A DNA stretch of 64,000 nucleotides from Rugosibacter sp. (GTDB lineage: Bacteria; Pseudomonadota; Gammaproteobacteria; Burkholderiales; Rhodocyclaceae): the NCBI GenBank assembly GCA_030645365.1, contig JAUSMB010000047.1, positions 26,317-90,316 of the forward strand. The letters are read 5' to 3'. The notes beneath the pieces were generated by a model. The model did no database searches. It was not told the origin of the DNA and saw nothing but the letters and a program-made list of their open reading frames with translations. Shown here piece after piece: positions 37,377 to 46,761 of this stretch (position 1 is the stretch's first letter; the number at the start of each line of letters is the position of its first letter). Both the position numbers and the translations under genes were made by a program.

Positions 37377-40300
37377 ATGAATACATCCAATCTCCCCGAG
37401 CCCGATCAGGATGCTATCCAGCGGGTGGTCAAGGTTCGCCGCGATTACAACTCCTGGGTTGCAACTGAAACCATTGAGGATTACGCCCTGCGTTTTACTC
37501 CCCGTGGCTTTCGTCGTTGGTCGGAAATGCGCGTGGCAAATACAGCTTTTGGCACCGCTTCCTTTTTGGTGCTTGAGGCGATAGGCGCAACCTTATTGGT
37601 GAACTACGGTTTCGCTAATGCGGTATGGGCAATTCTGAGCACCGGGCTGATCATTTTTGCGGCCAGCCTACCCATCTGTTTTTACTCCGCGCGTTACGGG
37701 GTGGATATGGACTTGCTGACTCGTGGGGCAGGTTTTGGCTACATTGGTTCCACTATTACTTCGCTGATCTACGCAACGTTTACCTTTATTTTTTTTGCTC
37801 TGGAAGCCGCGATCATGGCCTATGCGCTGGATCTGGCTTTCCATATTCCTCCTAGCATTGGTTATTTCATCAGTGCTTTAGCGGTGATACCCCTCGTGAC
37901 TCATGGGGTCACAACGATTAGCCGTTTCCAGACATGGACCCAACCGGTCTGGATTGCACTGCTGGTACTGCCTTATTTTTATGTCCTGAAGGCCAATCCC
38001 GGCATTCTGGAAGAGATACGCCATTTCAGCGGCGCGGGTAGCGCAGATTTTGATTTCCACCTGTTTGGCGCCGCACTGACGGTGGGGATTGCCCTGATCA
38101 CCCAGACGGGTGAACAGGCGGATTATCTGCGCTTCATGCCCGAACGTACGGCCAAAAACAAGTGGCGCTGGACGCTTGCTCTGTTGATTGGCGGTCCGGG
38201 GTGGATTGTGCCGGGGATAGCCAAGATGCTGGGTGGTGTGTTACTAGCGTATCTGGCGATACGTGGTGGGATATTCTTAGAGAAGGCGGTGGATCCCAAT
38301 CAAATGTACCTGCTGGCCTATGGCTATATGCTACCTTCCCCTGGCTTGGCAGTCGCCATGACTGTACTGTTTGTTGTGATCTCGCAACTCAAGATCAATG
38401 TTACTAATGCTTATGCAGGCTCTCTGGCCTGGTCCAACTTTTTTTCCCGGCTCACGCATAGCCATCCGGGGCGCATTGTTTGGGTGGTATTCAATGCATT
38501 GATTGCGTTGATGTTGATGGAGATGAATGTATTCCAGGCACTCAAGGATGTGCTTGGGCTGTATTCCAATATCGCCATCGCCTGGATGACTACCGTGTTA
38601 GCTGATTTGATCATCAATAAACCGTTGGGACTTTCTCCTGCGGGGATCGAATTTAAACGAGCAAATCTGTATGACATCAATCCGGTAGGGGTGGGGGCGA
38701 TGAGCATCGCTTCGGTACTTTCGGTAGTCGCCTATGCCGGCATCTTTGGCCCGGGGGCTGAAGCATTTTCTGCAATCATTGCCCTGGTGGCCGCTTTAAT
38801 GACATCGCCGCTGATTGCCTGGGCAACCAAGGGGCGCTATTACTTGGTGCGCATGCCCAAGGCAGCACCGGCTTCTGGCACATTGCAACGTTGTTGTATT
38901 TGTGAACGCGAGTATGAGGTGGAGGACATGGCGCGTTGTCCGGCCTATCAGGACACCATTTGTTCTTTGTGCTGCTCGCTGGATGCTCGTTGCAATGACC
39001 TGTGCAGGCCGGATGCCCGCCTGACGGCGCAATGGACTGCCTTGATTCGCCGGCTGTTGCCGCGAGTGGTATCACCTTACCTGGAAAGGGGGCTGGCGCA
39101 TTATCTGCTGCTCATGGCGGCTATCGCGCCTTTACTGGCTTTGGTGCTGGGGCTGCTTTACCACTACGAATTGCGTCGCTTGGCTGGGGCTGAATCCGCG
39201 ATTGCTATCCTGTTGGGCCAATCCTTTGTACGGACGTATGCAGTGTTGTTGTTTGTGTCAGGGATTGCAGCCTGGTGGCTGGTGCTGACACAGAAGAGCC
39301 GTCAAGTTGCCCAGGAAGAATCCAATCGCCAGACACACTTGCTGATACGGGAGATTGCGTCCCACCGACATACCGACGAGCAATTGCAGAAGGCTAGGGA
39401 AATTGCGGAGCAGGCCAACCAGGCAAAGAGTCGTTACATCACGTCTATCAGCCACGAACTGCGTACACCGCTGAACAGCATCCTGGGCTATGCACAAATT
39501 CTGGATGGCGATCCTGGCGTTCCCCCCAATCGTCGTCAGGCAGTCAATGTCATCCGGCGAAGTGGCGATCATTTGCTTTCTCTGATTGAAGGCACGCTGG
39601 ATATTGCCCGCATTGAGAGCGGCAAGTTCACTCTGGATGTGCGGCCACTGGATTTTCAAGACTTCATCCAACATCTTGTCGGCATGGTGGAGCAACAGGC
39701 AAGGCAGAAAGGACTGGATTTTTTCTACGATGCCTCTGCGGGATCCCTGCCGCTTGTTGTTCGTACGGATGAAAAGCGTTTACGACAGATATTGCTGAAT
39801 GTGCTAGGCAACGCGGTCAAGTTTACAGTGCGTGGCCGGGTAACTTTAAGGCTGCGTTACCAGCGCGAGATGGCATTTTTTTCAATCGAGGATACGGGGC
39901 CAGGAATCGCCGAGTCTGAGCTATCAGCGGTTTTTGAGCCTTTCTCACGTGGGAGTGCTACTTATATCGGTGCTACTGGCGGTGCGGGAATTGGGCTGAC
40001 CATTGCGCGCATGCTGACAGATATGATGGGCGGCGAAATCACCCTAGATAGTGAATTGGGCAAGGGGAGCTGTTTTTCCTTGCGGTTTTATCTGCCAAGT
40101 GTGCATGGAGAGCAAGCGTCCAAAGTAGAGCCTCTGGAGCGGATTGGGTACCTAGGCGAACGGCGGCGTATCCTTGTTGTGGATAACGAGCAGGTCGACC
40201 GGCAACTGCTGGCGAATATGCTGGAACCCCGTGGTTTTCAAGTTGACCAGGCGGAGAACGGACAAGCTTGTCTGGAGAGGACTGATGGGTTTAAGCCGCA

Positions 40301-40790
40301 CGTGATTTTTATGGATTTGGCCATGCCAGGCATGGATGGATGGGAAACCATACGCCGCATTCGTGAAGCAGGATTGAGCGATGCCAGAATATGCGTACTC
40401 TCCGCCAATGCATTCGAGAAGAATGTGGATAATTTGTTTGGTATCTCTGGCGCGAATTTCATTGTCAAGCCATTCCGGGTGAGCGATGTATTGGACTGGA
40501 TCGGCACGCAACTGGAACTGGAATGGGTGTATTCCGCAATGCCGGCCGCTAGCGTGGTTTCTGATGTGTTGCCACCGGCCATTGTGCCGCCGGGGCCGGA
40601 GCATCTGGCAACATTGCGGGAAATGATCGGCTTGGGTTACATGCGCGGCATACTCGAAAAAATCGATATGATTGAGCAACTTGATTCCGTACATGGCGAG
40701 TTTGTCCATGTGATGCGGACTTTGGCTGAGCGGTTCCAGTTTGAGCCCATGAAGGAGATTTTGCGCAAATATGAGCATGACGCCCATTGA
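37377..40790 (+). CDS. NCS1-permease/histidine kinase/receiver fusion sensor
   Basis: From the ATG at 37377 the protein has 1137 aa; the upstream TTG in the track is not needed. Residues about 30-480 form an NCS1 (nucleobase/cytosine permease-like) transporter with about 12 spans (ETIEDYALRFTPRGFRRWSEM, QLKINVTNAYAGSLAWSN). A Cys-rich segment follows (CCICEREYEVEDMARCPAYQ), then two further spans. The kinase has the H-box SHELRTPLNSILGYAQIL and ATP boxes NVLGNAVKFTVRGR and GAGIGLTIARML. A receiver domain ends it (phospho-Asp in VIFMDLAMPGMDGWE). It overlaps the next response-regulator gene and lies upstream of urea genes, so it probably senses urea or a related N-compound. Confidence 0.92.
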   Translation: MNTSNLPEPDQDAIQRVVKVRRDYNSWVATETIEDYALRFTPRGFRRWSEMRVANTAFGTASFLVLEAIGATLLVNYGFANAVWAILSTGLIIFAASLPICFYSARYGVDMDLLTRGAGFGYIGSTITSLIYATFTFIFFALEAAIMAYALDLAFHIPPSIGYFISALAVIPLVTHGVTTISRFQTWTQPVWIALLVLPYFYVLKANPGILEEIRHFSGAGSADFDFHLFGAALTVGIALITQTGEQADYLRFMPERTAKNKWRWTLALLIGGPGWIVPGIAKMLGGVLLAYLAIRGGIFLEKAVDPNQMYLLAYGYMLPSPGLAVAMTVLFVVISQLKINVTNAYAGSLAWSNFFSRLTHSHPGRIVWVVFNALIALMLMEMNVFQALKDVLGLYSNIAIAWMTTVLADLIINKPLGLSPAGIEFKRANLYDINPVGVGAMSIASVLSVVAYAGIFGPGAEAFSAIIALVAALMTSPLIAWATKGRYYLVRMPKAAPASGTLQRCCICEREYEVEDMARCPAYQDTICSLCCSLDARCNDLCRPDARLTAQWTALIRRLLPRVVSPYLERGLAHYLLLMAAIAPLLALVLGLLYHYELRRLAGAESAIAILLGQSFVRTYAVLLFVSGIAAWWLVLTQKSRQVAQEESNRQTHLLIREIASHRHTDEQLQKAREIAEQANQAKSRYITSISHELRTPLNSILGYAQILDGDPGVPPNRRQAVNVIRRSGDHLLSLIEGTLDIARIESGKFTLDVRPLDFQDFIQHLVGMVEQQARQKGLDFFYDASAGSLPLVVRTDEKRLRQILLNVLGNAVKFTVRGRVTLRLRYQREMAFFSIEDTGPGIAESELSAVFEPFSRGSATYIGATGGAGIGLTIARMLTDMMGGEITLDSELGKGSCFSLRFYLPSVHGEQASKVEPLERIGYLGERRRILVVDNEQVDRQLLANMLEPRGFQVDQAENGQACLERTDGFKPHVIFMDLAMPGMDGWETIRRIREAGLSDARICVLSANAFEKNVDNLFGISGANFIVKPFRVSDVLDWIGTQLELEWVYSAMPAASVVSDVLPPAIVPPGPEHLATLREMIGLGYMRGILEKIDMIEQLDSVHGEFVHVMRTLAERFQFEPMKEILRKYEHDAH

Positions 40791-41718
40791 TAGAAACAGC
40801 CAGGACGTCGTCCTGATTGTGGATGACGTGCCAGAAAACCTATCCTTGTTGTATGACGCGCTGGATGAAGCGGGCTATGCGGTGTTGGTGGCGACGAATG
40901 GGGAAAGTGCCTTGCAGCGCGCACGCCAGAGTTTGCCTGATGTCATTTTGCTGGATGCCTTGATGCCCGGCATGGATGGATTCGAGGTGGCCAGAAATTT
41001 GAAGGCCGAGGCCGAGACGCAGCGTATCCCCATCATCTTCATGACCGGATTGACGGAAACAGAGCACGTGGTCGCGGCCTTCGCTGCTGGCAGTGTTGAC
41101 TATGTCACCAAACCCATCCGGCCATCCGAAGTGCTGGCCCGCATTGCGGCCCATGTACGGAGCGCCCGGCAGACTCAGCAGGCACGCAGCGTGCTGGATG
41201 CTTATGGCCAGGCCTGCATGTCCATGCGGCCAACGGATGGCGTGATGCTATGGCAAACCCCGCTGGCGCGTACCCTATTGCTGAAATACGGCGGACAGGA
41301 TGAGCGCCAGTTTGTCTCACGCATACACAAATGGTTGCAAGTTGCCTTAACTAAGCCCCCCCCACCTGTACCTTTGGAAACTACTGGTGATGAAGGACGA
41401 ATGATATGCACCCTGCATGGACATACCGATGAAGGGGAGTGCCTGCTGGTGCTGCGTGAGGAAAGTGATGCAGCCATGACTAGGGCATTGGTGGATTCTT
41501 TCGGGCTCACGGTGCGCGAAGCGGAAGTACTGTACTGGGTGATCTATGGCAAGACCAATCGGGACATTGGGGACATTCTGGGAATTAGCCACCGGACGAT
41601 CAACAAGCACACGGAAAATCTATTTGAAAAACTCGGTGTGGAAACCCGCACTTCCGCAGCGGCGGTAGCTATGCGTCGCTTGCAACTACCTAAGCAAACT
41701 ACACCCCCCAAATCCTGA
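40771..41718 (+). CDS. LuxR/NarL-type response regulator
   Basis: The 315-aa regulator has an N-terminal receiver (LIVDDVPENLSLLYDALDEAGY, phospho-Asp in VILLDALMPGMDGFE, TKPIRPSEVLARI) and a C-terminal LuxR HTH (LTVREAEVLYWVIYGKTNRDIGDILGISHRTINKHTENLFEKLGVETR). The start overlaps the kinase gene by 20 bp, so it is its cognate partner. A run of eight C (41356-41363) lies in the linker as KPPPPVP. The neighbouring porin-urt-ure genes are likely targets. Confidence 0.92.
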   Translation: MSMTPIDRNSQDVVLIVDDVPENLSLLYDALDEAGYAVLVATNGESALQRARQSLPDVILLDALMPGMDGFEVARNLKAEAETQRIPIIFMTGLTETEHVVAAFAAGSVDYVTKPIRPSEVLARIAAHVRSARQTQQARSVLDAYGQACMSMRPTDGVMLWQTPLARTLLLKYGGQDERQFVSRIHKWLQVALTKPPPPVPLETTGDEGRMICTLHGHTDEGECLLVLREESDAAMTRALVDSFGLTVREAEVLYWVIYGKTNRDIGDILGISHRTINKHTENLFEKLGVETRTSAAAVAMRRLQLPKQTTPPKS

Positions 41719-41775
41719 GAACCCTCCCTAGAACCTTAGGGACAGGAGAGGGGGAACCGGTAGGGACGTGCGGCT

Positions 41776-42372
41776 TTATTTTTCGCGCAGGCCGCTCCAG
41801 CCTTTTTCTTTCATGCACAGCAACAAGCCGCGGGTGGCCAATTTGGTTTGGGTGTTCGGTCGGTGTGCCTCGCCTAATCTGGTCACACAGGCGTCCGTGT
41901 CAGCTTTTAAGCTGTCAGCGCCACTACCTGTTTTCCACCACGAGCCGACTCTGAACATGTCCAGCATGTCGGGGGCTTTTTTCACGGGGGCAGGTGTTTC
42001 CGCCTTGTCGGATAAGGCAGACCACTCAGCAGGGTGTTTCTGGGCCGAAGCGCCGGGTGCATTTTCAATTCTTTGGTCACTGGGTATGATAGTTGCCTCT
42101 ATCACCGGGTCTGCATCTATCGGTTCCATCTTGTTCAGGTTTTGAACCGTCCATCCTTCATCCTGCATACATTTCTCTATGGCTGCGGGGGCTGGGTCTT
42201 TTGCTTTACAGCCCTTCTTGGCGATTTCCAGATCGCTAAAGCTTGCGCCACGTTTATAGGCAAACTCACCGCAGCTACTGATTGAAAACATAAAAAATAT
42301 CATCATCCAGCAGTGACGACAGGTTTTGGTTTGGGCGGAAATCATCATGGGTGTGGGCTCTTCTACAGTCAT
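41776..42372 (-). CDS. Putative lipoprotein of unknown function
   Basis: The 198-aa frame begins at 42372, or at the double ATG near 42348 (MMISAQTKTCRHC). It shows a hydrophobic segment and lipobox-like SISSC (MMIFFMFSISSCGEF), Lys/Cys-rich segments (KKGCKAKDPAPAAIEKCMQDEGWTV) and a C-terminal CVTRLGEAHRPNTQTK, LLCMKEKGW. The paired Cys suggest disulfides in an exported protein. It is opposite to both neighbours. I do not recognise a family. Confidence 0.6.
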   Translation of the reverse strand: MTVEEPTPMMISAQTKTCRHCWMMIFFMFSISSCGEFAYKRGASFSDLEIAKKGCKAKDPAPAAIEKCMQDEGWTVQNLNKMEPIDADPVIEATIIPSDQRIENAPGASAQKHPAEWSALSDKAETPAPVKKAPDMLDMFRVGSWWKTGSGADSLKADTDACVTRLGEAHRPNTQTKLATRGLLLCMKEKGWSGLREK

Positions 42373-42579
42373 GGTTTGACATGGCTAAAGTTAGCATTAT
42401 TTCAGTAATCAGCCATTGGGCATATCTACGTAAGATGACTTATTTCATTCTCCCCAGGCTCTCGTTAACCTGAATCAGGCTTTGAAAGCTTGAATGGGTT
42501 TCGGGTGGTTCTGTGCGGTTAATTATGTGTAGTCAACCATCCCGATTTCGCCGGTATTTTTAACCAATGGAGAATTGAA

Positions 42580-43707
42580 ATGACACTTAAATTCAACAGA
42601 AGCCAACTGGCTACTGTATTTGCGGCTTCCATCATGCTACCCGCGATTAACGCTCATGCAGGCGGTACGATCGTCTTTGGTGAAGATAAATCGGTGAGTG
42701 TCGGTTTTGGCATGCGCACCAGTTTTAGCAGTGTGGAAAATGGGGCGCCCAATGGCACTTCGCGCTCGCAGGATTTTACCTTGGATAGTGCGCGTATCTA
42801 TCTGTCCGGTTCGTTGAGCAAGAATATCAAAGGCATGCTCAACACAGAAAAGGACATCGCCGGTGAAGGATTTCAGGCCATTGATGCCAATGTCCAAATT
42901 CAAATCATGCCGGAACTGACTATCTGGGCAGGACGCTTTTTGTCGCCCAGTGATCGTGCCAACATGGCCGGTCCTTACTATTCCCTAGGGGGTGGCTATT
43001 GGTCCGGCATCGCTTCGCGCTACGGTTACAACGGCGGATACATCGGGCGTGACGATGGTGTCGCGGCTGTGGGTAGCTTGATGGGTGGCAAGCTGGCTTA
43101 TTCTTTTGGCGCTTTTGAGGGCAATACGGCCTTCAAAATTGCCCCTGTGGCCCCTGCGTTTACGGGGCGCACTGGCTCGGATGGCCTGATGTATGCCGGG
43201 CGGCTTCAGTATAACTTTTGGGATGCTGAGCCCGGTTACTATGGCACGGGAAACTATCTGGGTGGCAAAGATATTCTGGCGATCGGCATTGCCGGTAGAA
43301 CACAAAGTAACGGTGCTTACTCGGCTGTTAAGACGGGTGACTATAAGTCCTATAGTGTCGATTTTCTCCTGGAGAAGAAGGGTGTCGGACCAGGCGCCTT
43401 GTCCATTGAGGCGGCCGGTTATGACTATGACACCGATGATGTATTTCTGAGTGAACAAGGCAAGGCTTACTCAGCCGGATTGGGCTACATATTTAGCCAG
43501 AAAGTGGGTTGGGGTCAGTTCCAGCCCTTTGTCCGCTACCAAAAGTTTAATCCCGACGACGATATTGACACAAAAAAATACGATGTCGGCGTTAATTACA
43601 TTATTGATGGTTATAACGCGCAAGTGAGTGCTGTTTACTCAGACACAAAAGTGACTGGTGCAAGCAACATCAATGCATTTATGGTCACGGGTCAATTCCA
43701 ATTTTGA
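42580..43707 (+). CDS. Outer-membrane porin
   Basis: The 375-aa precursor has a signal peptide (TVFAASIMLPAINAHAG) and a beta-barrel: alternating amphipathic strands such as VSVGFGMRTSFSSVENG, DSARIYLSGSLSKNIKGMLNTE, AGRFLSPSDRANMAGPYY, and a terminal Phe (INAFMVTGQFQF). It stands 76 bp before urtA, so it likely admits urea or short amides across the outer membrane. Homologues are often found next to urea or short-chain-amide operons; that link is inference. Confidence 0.85.
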   Translation: MTLKFNRSQLATVFAASIMLPAINAHAGGTIVFGEDKSVSVGFGMRTSFSSVENGAPNGTSRSQDFTLDSARIYLSGSLSKNIKGMLNTEKDIAGEGFQAIDANVQIQIMPELTIWAGRFLSPSDRANMAGPYYSLGGGYWSGIASRYGYNGGYIGRDDGVAAVGSLMGGKLAYSFGAFEGNTAFKIAPVAPAFTGRTGSDGLMYAGRLQYNFWDAEPGYYGTGNYLGGKDILAIGIAGRTQSNGAYSAVKTGDYKSYSVDFLLEKKGVGPGALSIEAAGYDYDTDDVFLSEQGKAYSAGLGYIFSQKVGWGQFQPFVRYQKFNPDDDIDTKKYDVGVNYIIDGYNAQVSAVYSDTKVTGASNINAFMVTGQFQF

Positions 43708-43783
43708 TTGGATGAAGTTAGTGCCACATCCAGCACATTGACATTCCGTTTTTTCATTCACTATTTGTTCATAGGAGTTCACC

Positions 43784-45052
43784 ATGAAAACCCGCCGTAA
43801 TTTTCTGAAATTGACCGCACTTTCGAGTCTGATGACGTTGTCAGGTCTAGTCAGTTTATCCGCCTTCGCCGCCGATACCATCAAGGTCGGCATCCTGCAT
43901 TCACTCTCCGGCACGATGGCGATTTCGGAAACCGCGCTGAAAGAAACCGCGCTGATGACCATTGATGAAATCAACAAGTCTGGTGGCGTCATGGGCAAGA
44001 AACTGGAGGCGGTGGTAGTTGATCCTGCATCCAACTGGCCACTGTTTGCTGAAAAATCGCGTCAGTTGCTGACTCAGGATAAAGTCTCCGTCGTGTTCGG
44101 TTGCTGGACGTCGGTATCCCGTAAATCAGTCAATCCGGTATTCAAGGAACTCAATGGGCTACTGTTTTATCCGGTGCAGTATGAGGGTGAAGAGCTGGAA
44201 AAAAATGTGTTTTACACCGGCGCCGCGCCTAACCAGCAGGCGATTCCCGCCGTTGAATACCTGATGAGCAAGGATGGCGGTTCAGCCAAGCGCTTTGTTC
44301 TGTTGGGTACCGACTATGTTTACCCGCGTACCACCAACAAGATACTTCGTGCCTTCCTGAAATCCAAGGGCGTCGCCGATGCCGACATCATGGAGGACTA
44401 CACGCCTTTCGGCCATTCTGACTATCAGACCATCATTGCCAAGATCAAGAAGTTCGCTGCTGAAGGCAAGAAGACAGCCGTGGTATCGACCATCAATGGC
44501 GATTCGAATGTGCCGTTCTACAAGGAACTGGGTAATGCCGGCCTGAAGGCAACCGACGTACCTGTCGTGGCTTTCTCGGTGGGTGAGGAAGAGCTGCGTG
44601 GTGTGGATGCTAAACCGCTGGTTGGCCATCTGGCGGCGTGGAACTATTTCATGTCGATCAAGAACCCGACGAATGCCAAGTTCATCAAGATGTATCAGGG
44701 CTGGGCGAAAAAGCAAAAACTGCCCAATGCGGATACCGTGGTGACAAATGATCCGATGGAAGCAACCTATATTGGCATTCATATGTGGAAGCAGGCCGTG
44801 GAAAAAGCCAAGAGCACCGACGTGGACAAGGTGATCGCGGCGATGGGTGGCCAGAAGTTCAAGGCACCTTCCGGCTTCGAGATTGAGATGGATGCCAAGA
44901 ACCACCACTTGCACAAGCCAGTCCTGATCGGCGAGATCAAGGCAGATGGGCAATTCAATGTGGTTTGGAAAACCAAAGGTCCGATCAAGGCACAACCATG
45001 GTCACCATACATTACAGGCAACGACAAGAAGAAGGATGAGCCTCAAATGTAA
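43784..45052 (+). CDS. urtA: Urea ABC transporter substrate-binding protein UrtA
   Basis: UrtA binds urea (or short amides) in the periplasm. The 422-aa precursor carries a signal (LTALSSLMTLSGLVSLSAFAA, twin-Arg-like RRNFLKL at the front) and then IKVGILHSLSGTMAISE, typical of the Leu/Ile/Val-binding fold. Urea-subfamily motifs are GGCWTSVSRKSVNPVFKELNGLLFYPVQYEGEE and TKGPIKAQPWSPYI. It is separated from urtB by a strong terminator and a dispersed-repeat copy, which should give more UrtA than membrane subunits. Confidence 0.95.
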   Translation: MKTRRNFLKLTALSSLMTLSGLVSLSAFAADTIKVGILHSLSGTMAISETALKETALMTIDEINKSGGVMGKKLEAVVVDPASNWPLFAEKSRQLLTQDKVSVVFGCWTSVSRKSVNPVFKELNGLLFYPVQYEGEELEKNVFYTGAAPNQQAIPAVEYLMSKDGGSAKRFVLLGTDYVYPRTTNKILRAFLKSKGVADADIMEDYTPFGHSDYQTIIAKIKKFAAEGKKTAVVSTINGDSNVPFYKELGNAGLKATDVPVVAFSVGEEELRGVDAKPLVGHLAAWNYFMSIKNPTNAKFIKMYQGWAKKQKLPNADTVVTNDPMEATYIGIHMWKQAVEKAKSTDVDKVIAAMGGQKFKAPSGFEIEMDAKNHHLHKPVLIGEIKADGQFNVVWKTKGPIKAQPWSPYITGNDKKKDEPQM

Positions 45053-45065
45053 GCGCAATACATCC

Positions 45066-45108
45066 GGTACAGCGGCGGTCTGGGTCCGCTGCTGTACCTT
45101 TCCTTTTT
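45066..45108 (+). terminator. Terminator/attenuator between urtA and urtB
   Basis: GGTACAGCGGCGG (45066-45078) pairs over 13 bp, with one G-U pair, with CCGCTGCTGTACC (45086-45098), followed by TTTCCTTTTT. As the downstream genes have no visible promoter, it probably lets part of the transcripts through. Confidence 0.88.
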
Positions 45109-45129
45109 CTAGGGTAGCGGGGAATATGG

Positions 45130-45154
45130 CACCGTATTACCAGCGCCGACTTTT
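45130..45154 (+). repeat. Dispersed 25-bp repeat, copy 7
   Basis: One mismatch to the consensus (CACC for CGCC). It lies between the urtA terminator and urtB, ending nine bases before the urtB start codon. Confidence 0.85.
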
Positions 45155-45163
45155 TGAAAACTT

Positions 45164-46756
45164 ATGCGACATTTTCTCTACAAACTTTTCAGTTGCATGA
45201 TTCTGATGTACGCCGGTGTTATTAATGCGGCACTTGATGCAAGCGTGGTAAGCCGGCTCGCTGCGGAAGAGTCTGAAGACAAGATTACCGCCATCAAACA
45301 ACTTGGCCAGACAGCAGACCCTGCGGCGCTGGCGGTGCTGAAGGCATTGAATGATGATGTTTTGTATGTAGCTGGTGGGCGCGTGCTGGTGATCATTGAC
45401 GACAAGGCGACCGATGCGGCGACAGGTGCAGTGCTGGCCGCTGTTCCCGATGACGCTGAGGGCATTTCAATCAATAACCGTATCCGCGCTACGCTGGCTA
45501 ATGTCATCGCCGGGTTGCGGCTTTTTGATGCCGACCGCACAGTGCGTCTCGCTGCCGCAGTCGAATTACAGGGGAATGCCGATCCCGATGCAGCGCCCTT
45601 GTTGTCGCGTGCGCTTGAAAAAGAATCCGATCCTGGCGTCAAGGCCGTGTTGAGCCTGGCTTATGCCCAGGCAACTCTGGGCGCCAATGATCCCGCTGTG
45701 CGTCTTGCGGCGGTCAAGATGCTGGCCGAAAGTTCGGATCCCCGCCATCGCAGTTTGTTGCTGTCCCTGACCGATGCCGCAAATGAACCGGATGGCAAGG
45801 TGCGTGCCCAGGCCGAACTCTCCTTGCGTGCAATCAATTCGCGGTTGCAGCTCAGCAATATGGTCGGGCAGGTATTCACCGGGCTGAGCCTGGGCAGCAT
45901 CCTGTTGCTTGCTGCGCTGGGACTGGCCATCACTTATGGCGTGATGGGCGTGATCAATATGGCGCATGGCGAGCTGCTGATGGTCGGCGCGTATGCCACT
46001 TATGGCATGCAATCGATATTCCGCAGCAAGTTTCCTGAATTGATCGATTGGTATGTGGTCGCCGCGATCCCGGTGGCTTTCTGTGCTGCGGCGCTTGTGG
46101 GCATGATCATGGAGCGCACGGTAATCCGCTGGCTGTATGGCCGCGTTCTGGAGACTTTGCTCGCCACCTGGGGTTTATCGCTCATCCTGATTCAAGCGGC
46201 GCGGGTGTTGTTTGGTGCGCAGAATGTGGAAGTGTCGAATCCAACATGGATGTCTGGCGGATTTGAGTTGATGGCCAACGTTCAGTTACCATTAAATCGC
46301 GTGGTGATCATCGGTTTTTCGTTTTTCGTGCTGGCGCTGGTGTGGGTATTGATGAATAAGACGCGGCTGGGCATGTTCGTCCGCGCAGTGACGCAGAACC
46401 GCACGATGGCCGGTTGTGTGGGTGTGCCGACGACGAGGATTGATACGCTGGCCTTTGGTCTCGGCGCGGGAATCGCCGGCCTGGGTGGCGTGGCGTTGTC
46501 GCAGATTTCCAATGTCGGTCCGGACATGGGGCAGGGCTATATCGTCGACTCCTTCATGGTTGTGGTGCTCGGCGGTGTTGGGCAGCTGGCCGGTGCAGTA
46601 TGGGCTGCGCTGGGGCTGGGCATTGCGATCAAGTTCATCGAAGGCTGGGCTGGTGCGGTGATCGCAAAAATACTGGTGCTGGTTTTTATCATCATCTTCA
46701 TCCAGAAGCGTCCACAGGGCTTGTTTGCCTTGAAAGGCCGCTTCGTCGATAACTGA
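45164..46756 (+). CDS. urtB: Urea ABC transporter permease UrtB
   Basis: UrtB is one of two LivH/LivM-type membrane subunits. The 530-aa protein carries a signal-like start and an N-terminal periplasmic HEAT-like domain of about 220 residues (DPAALAVLKALNDD, DRTVRLAAAVELQGNADP). The permease follows with GVMGVINMAHGELLMVGAYA and DSFMVVVLGGVGQLAGAVWAA. The extra N-terminal domain is normal for UrtB. The signal sequence and HEAT units may assist UrtA docking. Confidence 0.94.
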   Translation: MRHFLYKLFSCMILMYAGVINAALDASVVSRLAAEESEDKITAIKQLGQTADPAALAVLKALNDDVLYVAGGRVLVIIDDKATDAATGAVLAAVPDDAEGISINNRIRATLANVIAGLRLFDADRTVRLAAAVELQGNADPDAAPLLSRALEKESDPGVKAVLSLAYAQATLGANDPAVRLAAVKMLAESSDPRHRSLLLSLTDAANEPDGKVRAQAELSLRAINSRLQLSNMVGQVFTGLSLGSILLLAALGLAITYGVMGVINMAHGELLMVGAYATYGMQSIFRSKFPELIDWYVVAAIPVAFCAAALVGMIMERTVIRWLYGRVLETLLATWGLSLILIQAARVLFGAQNVEVSNPTWMSGGFELMANVQLPLNRVVIIGFSFFVLALVWVLMNKTRLGMFVRAVTQNRTMAGCVGVPTTRIDTLAFGLGAGIAGLGGVALSQISNVGPDMGQGYIVDSFMVVVLGGVGQLAGAVWAALGLGIAIKFIEGWAGAVIAKILVLVFIIIFIQKRPQGLFALKGRFVDN

Positions 46757-46761
46757 GGCTA

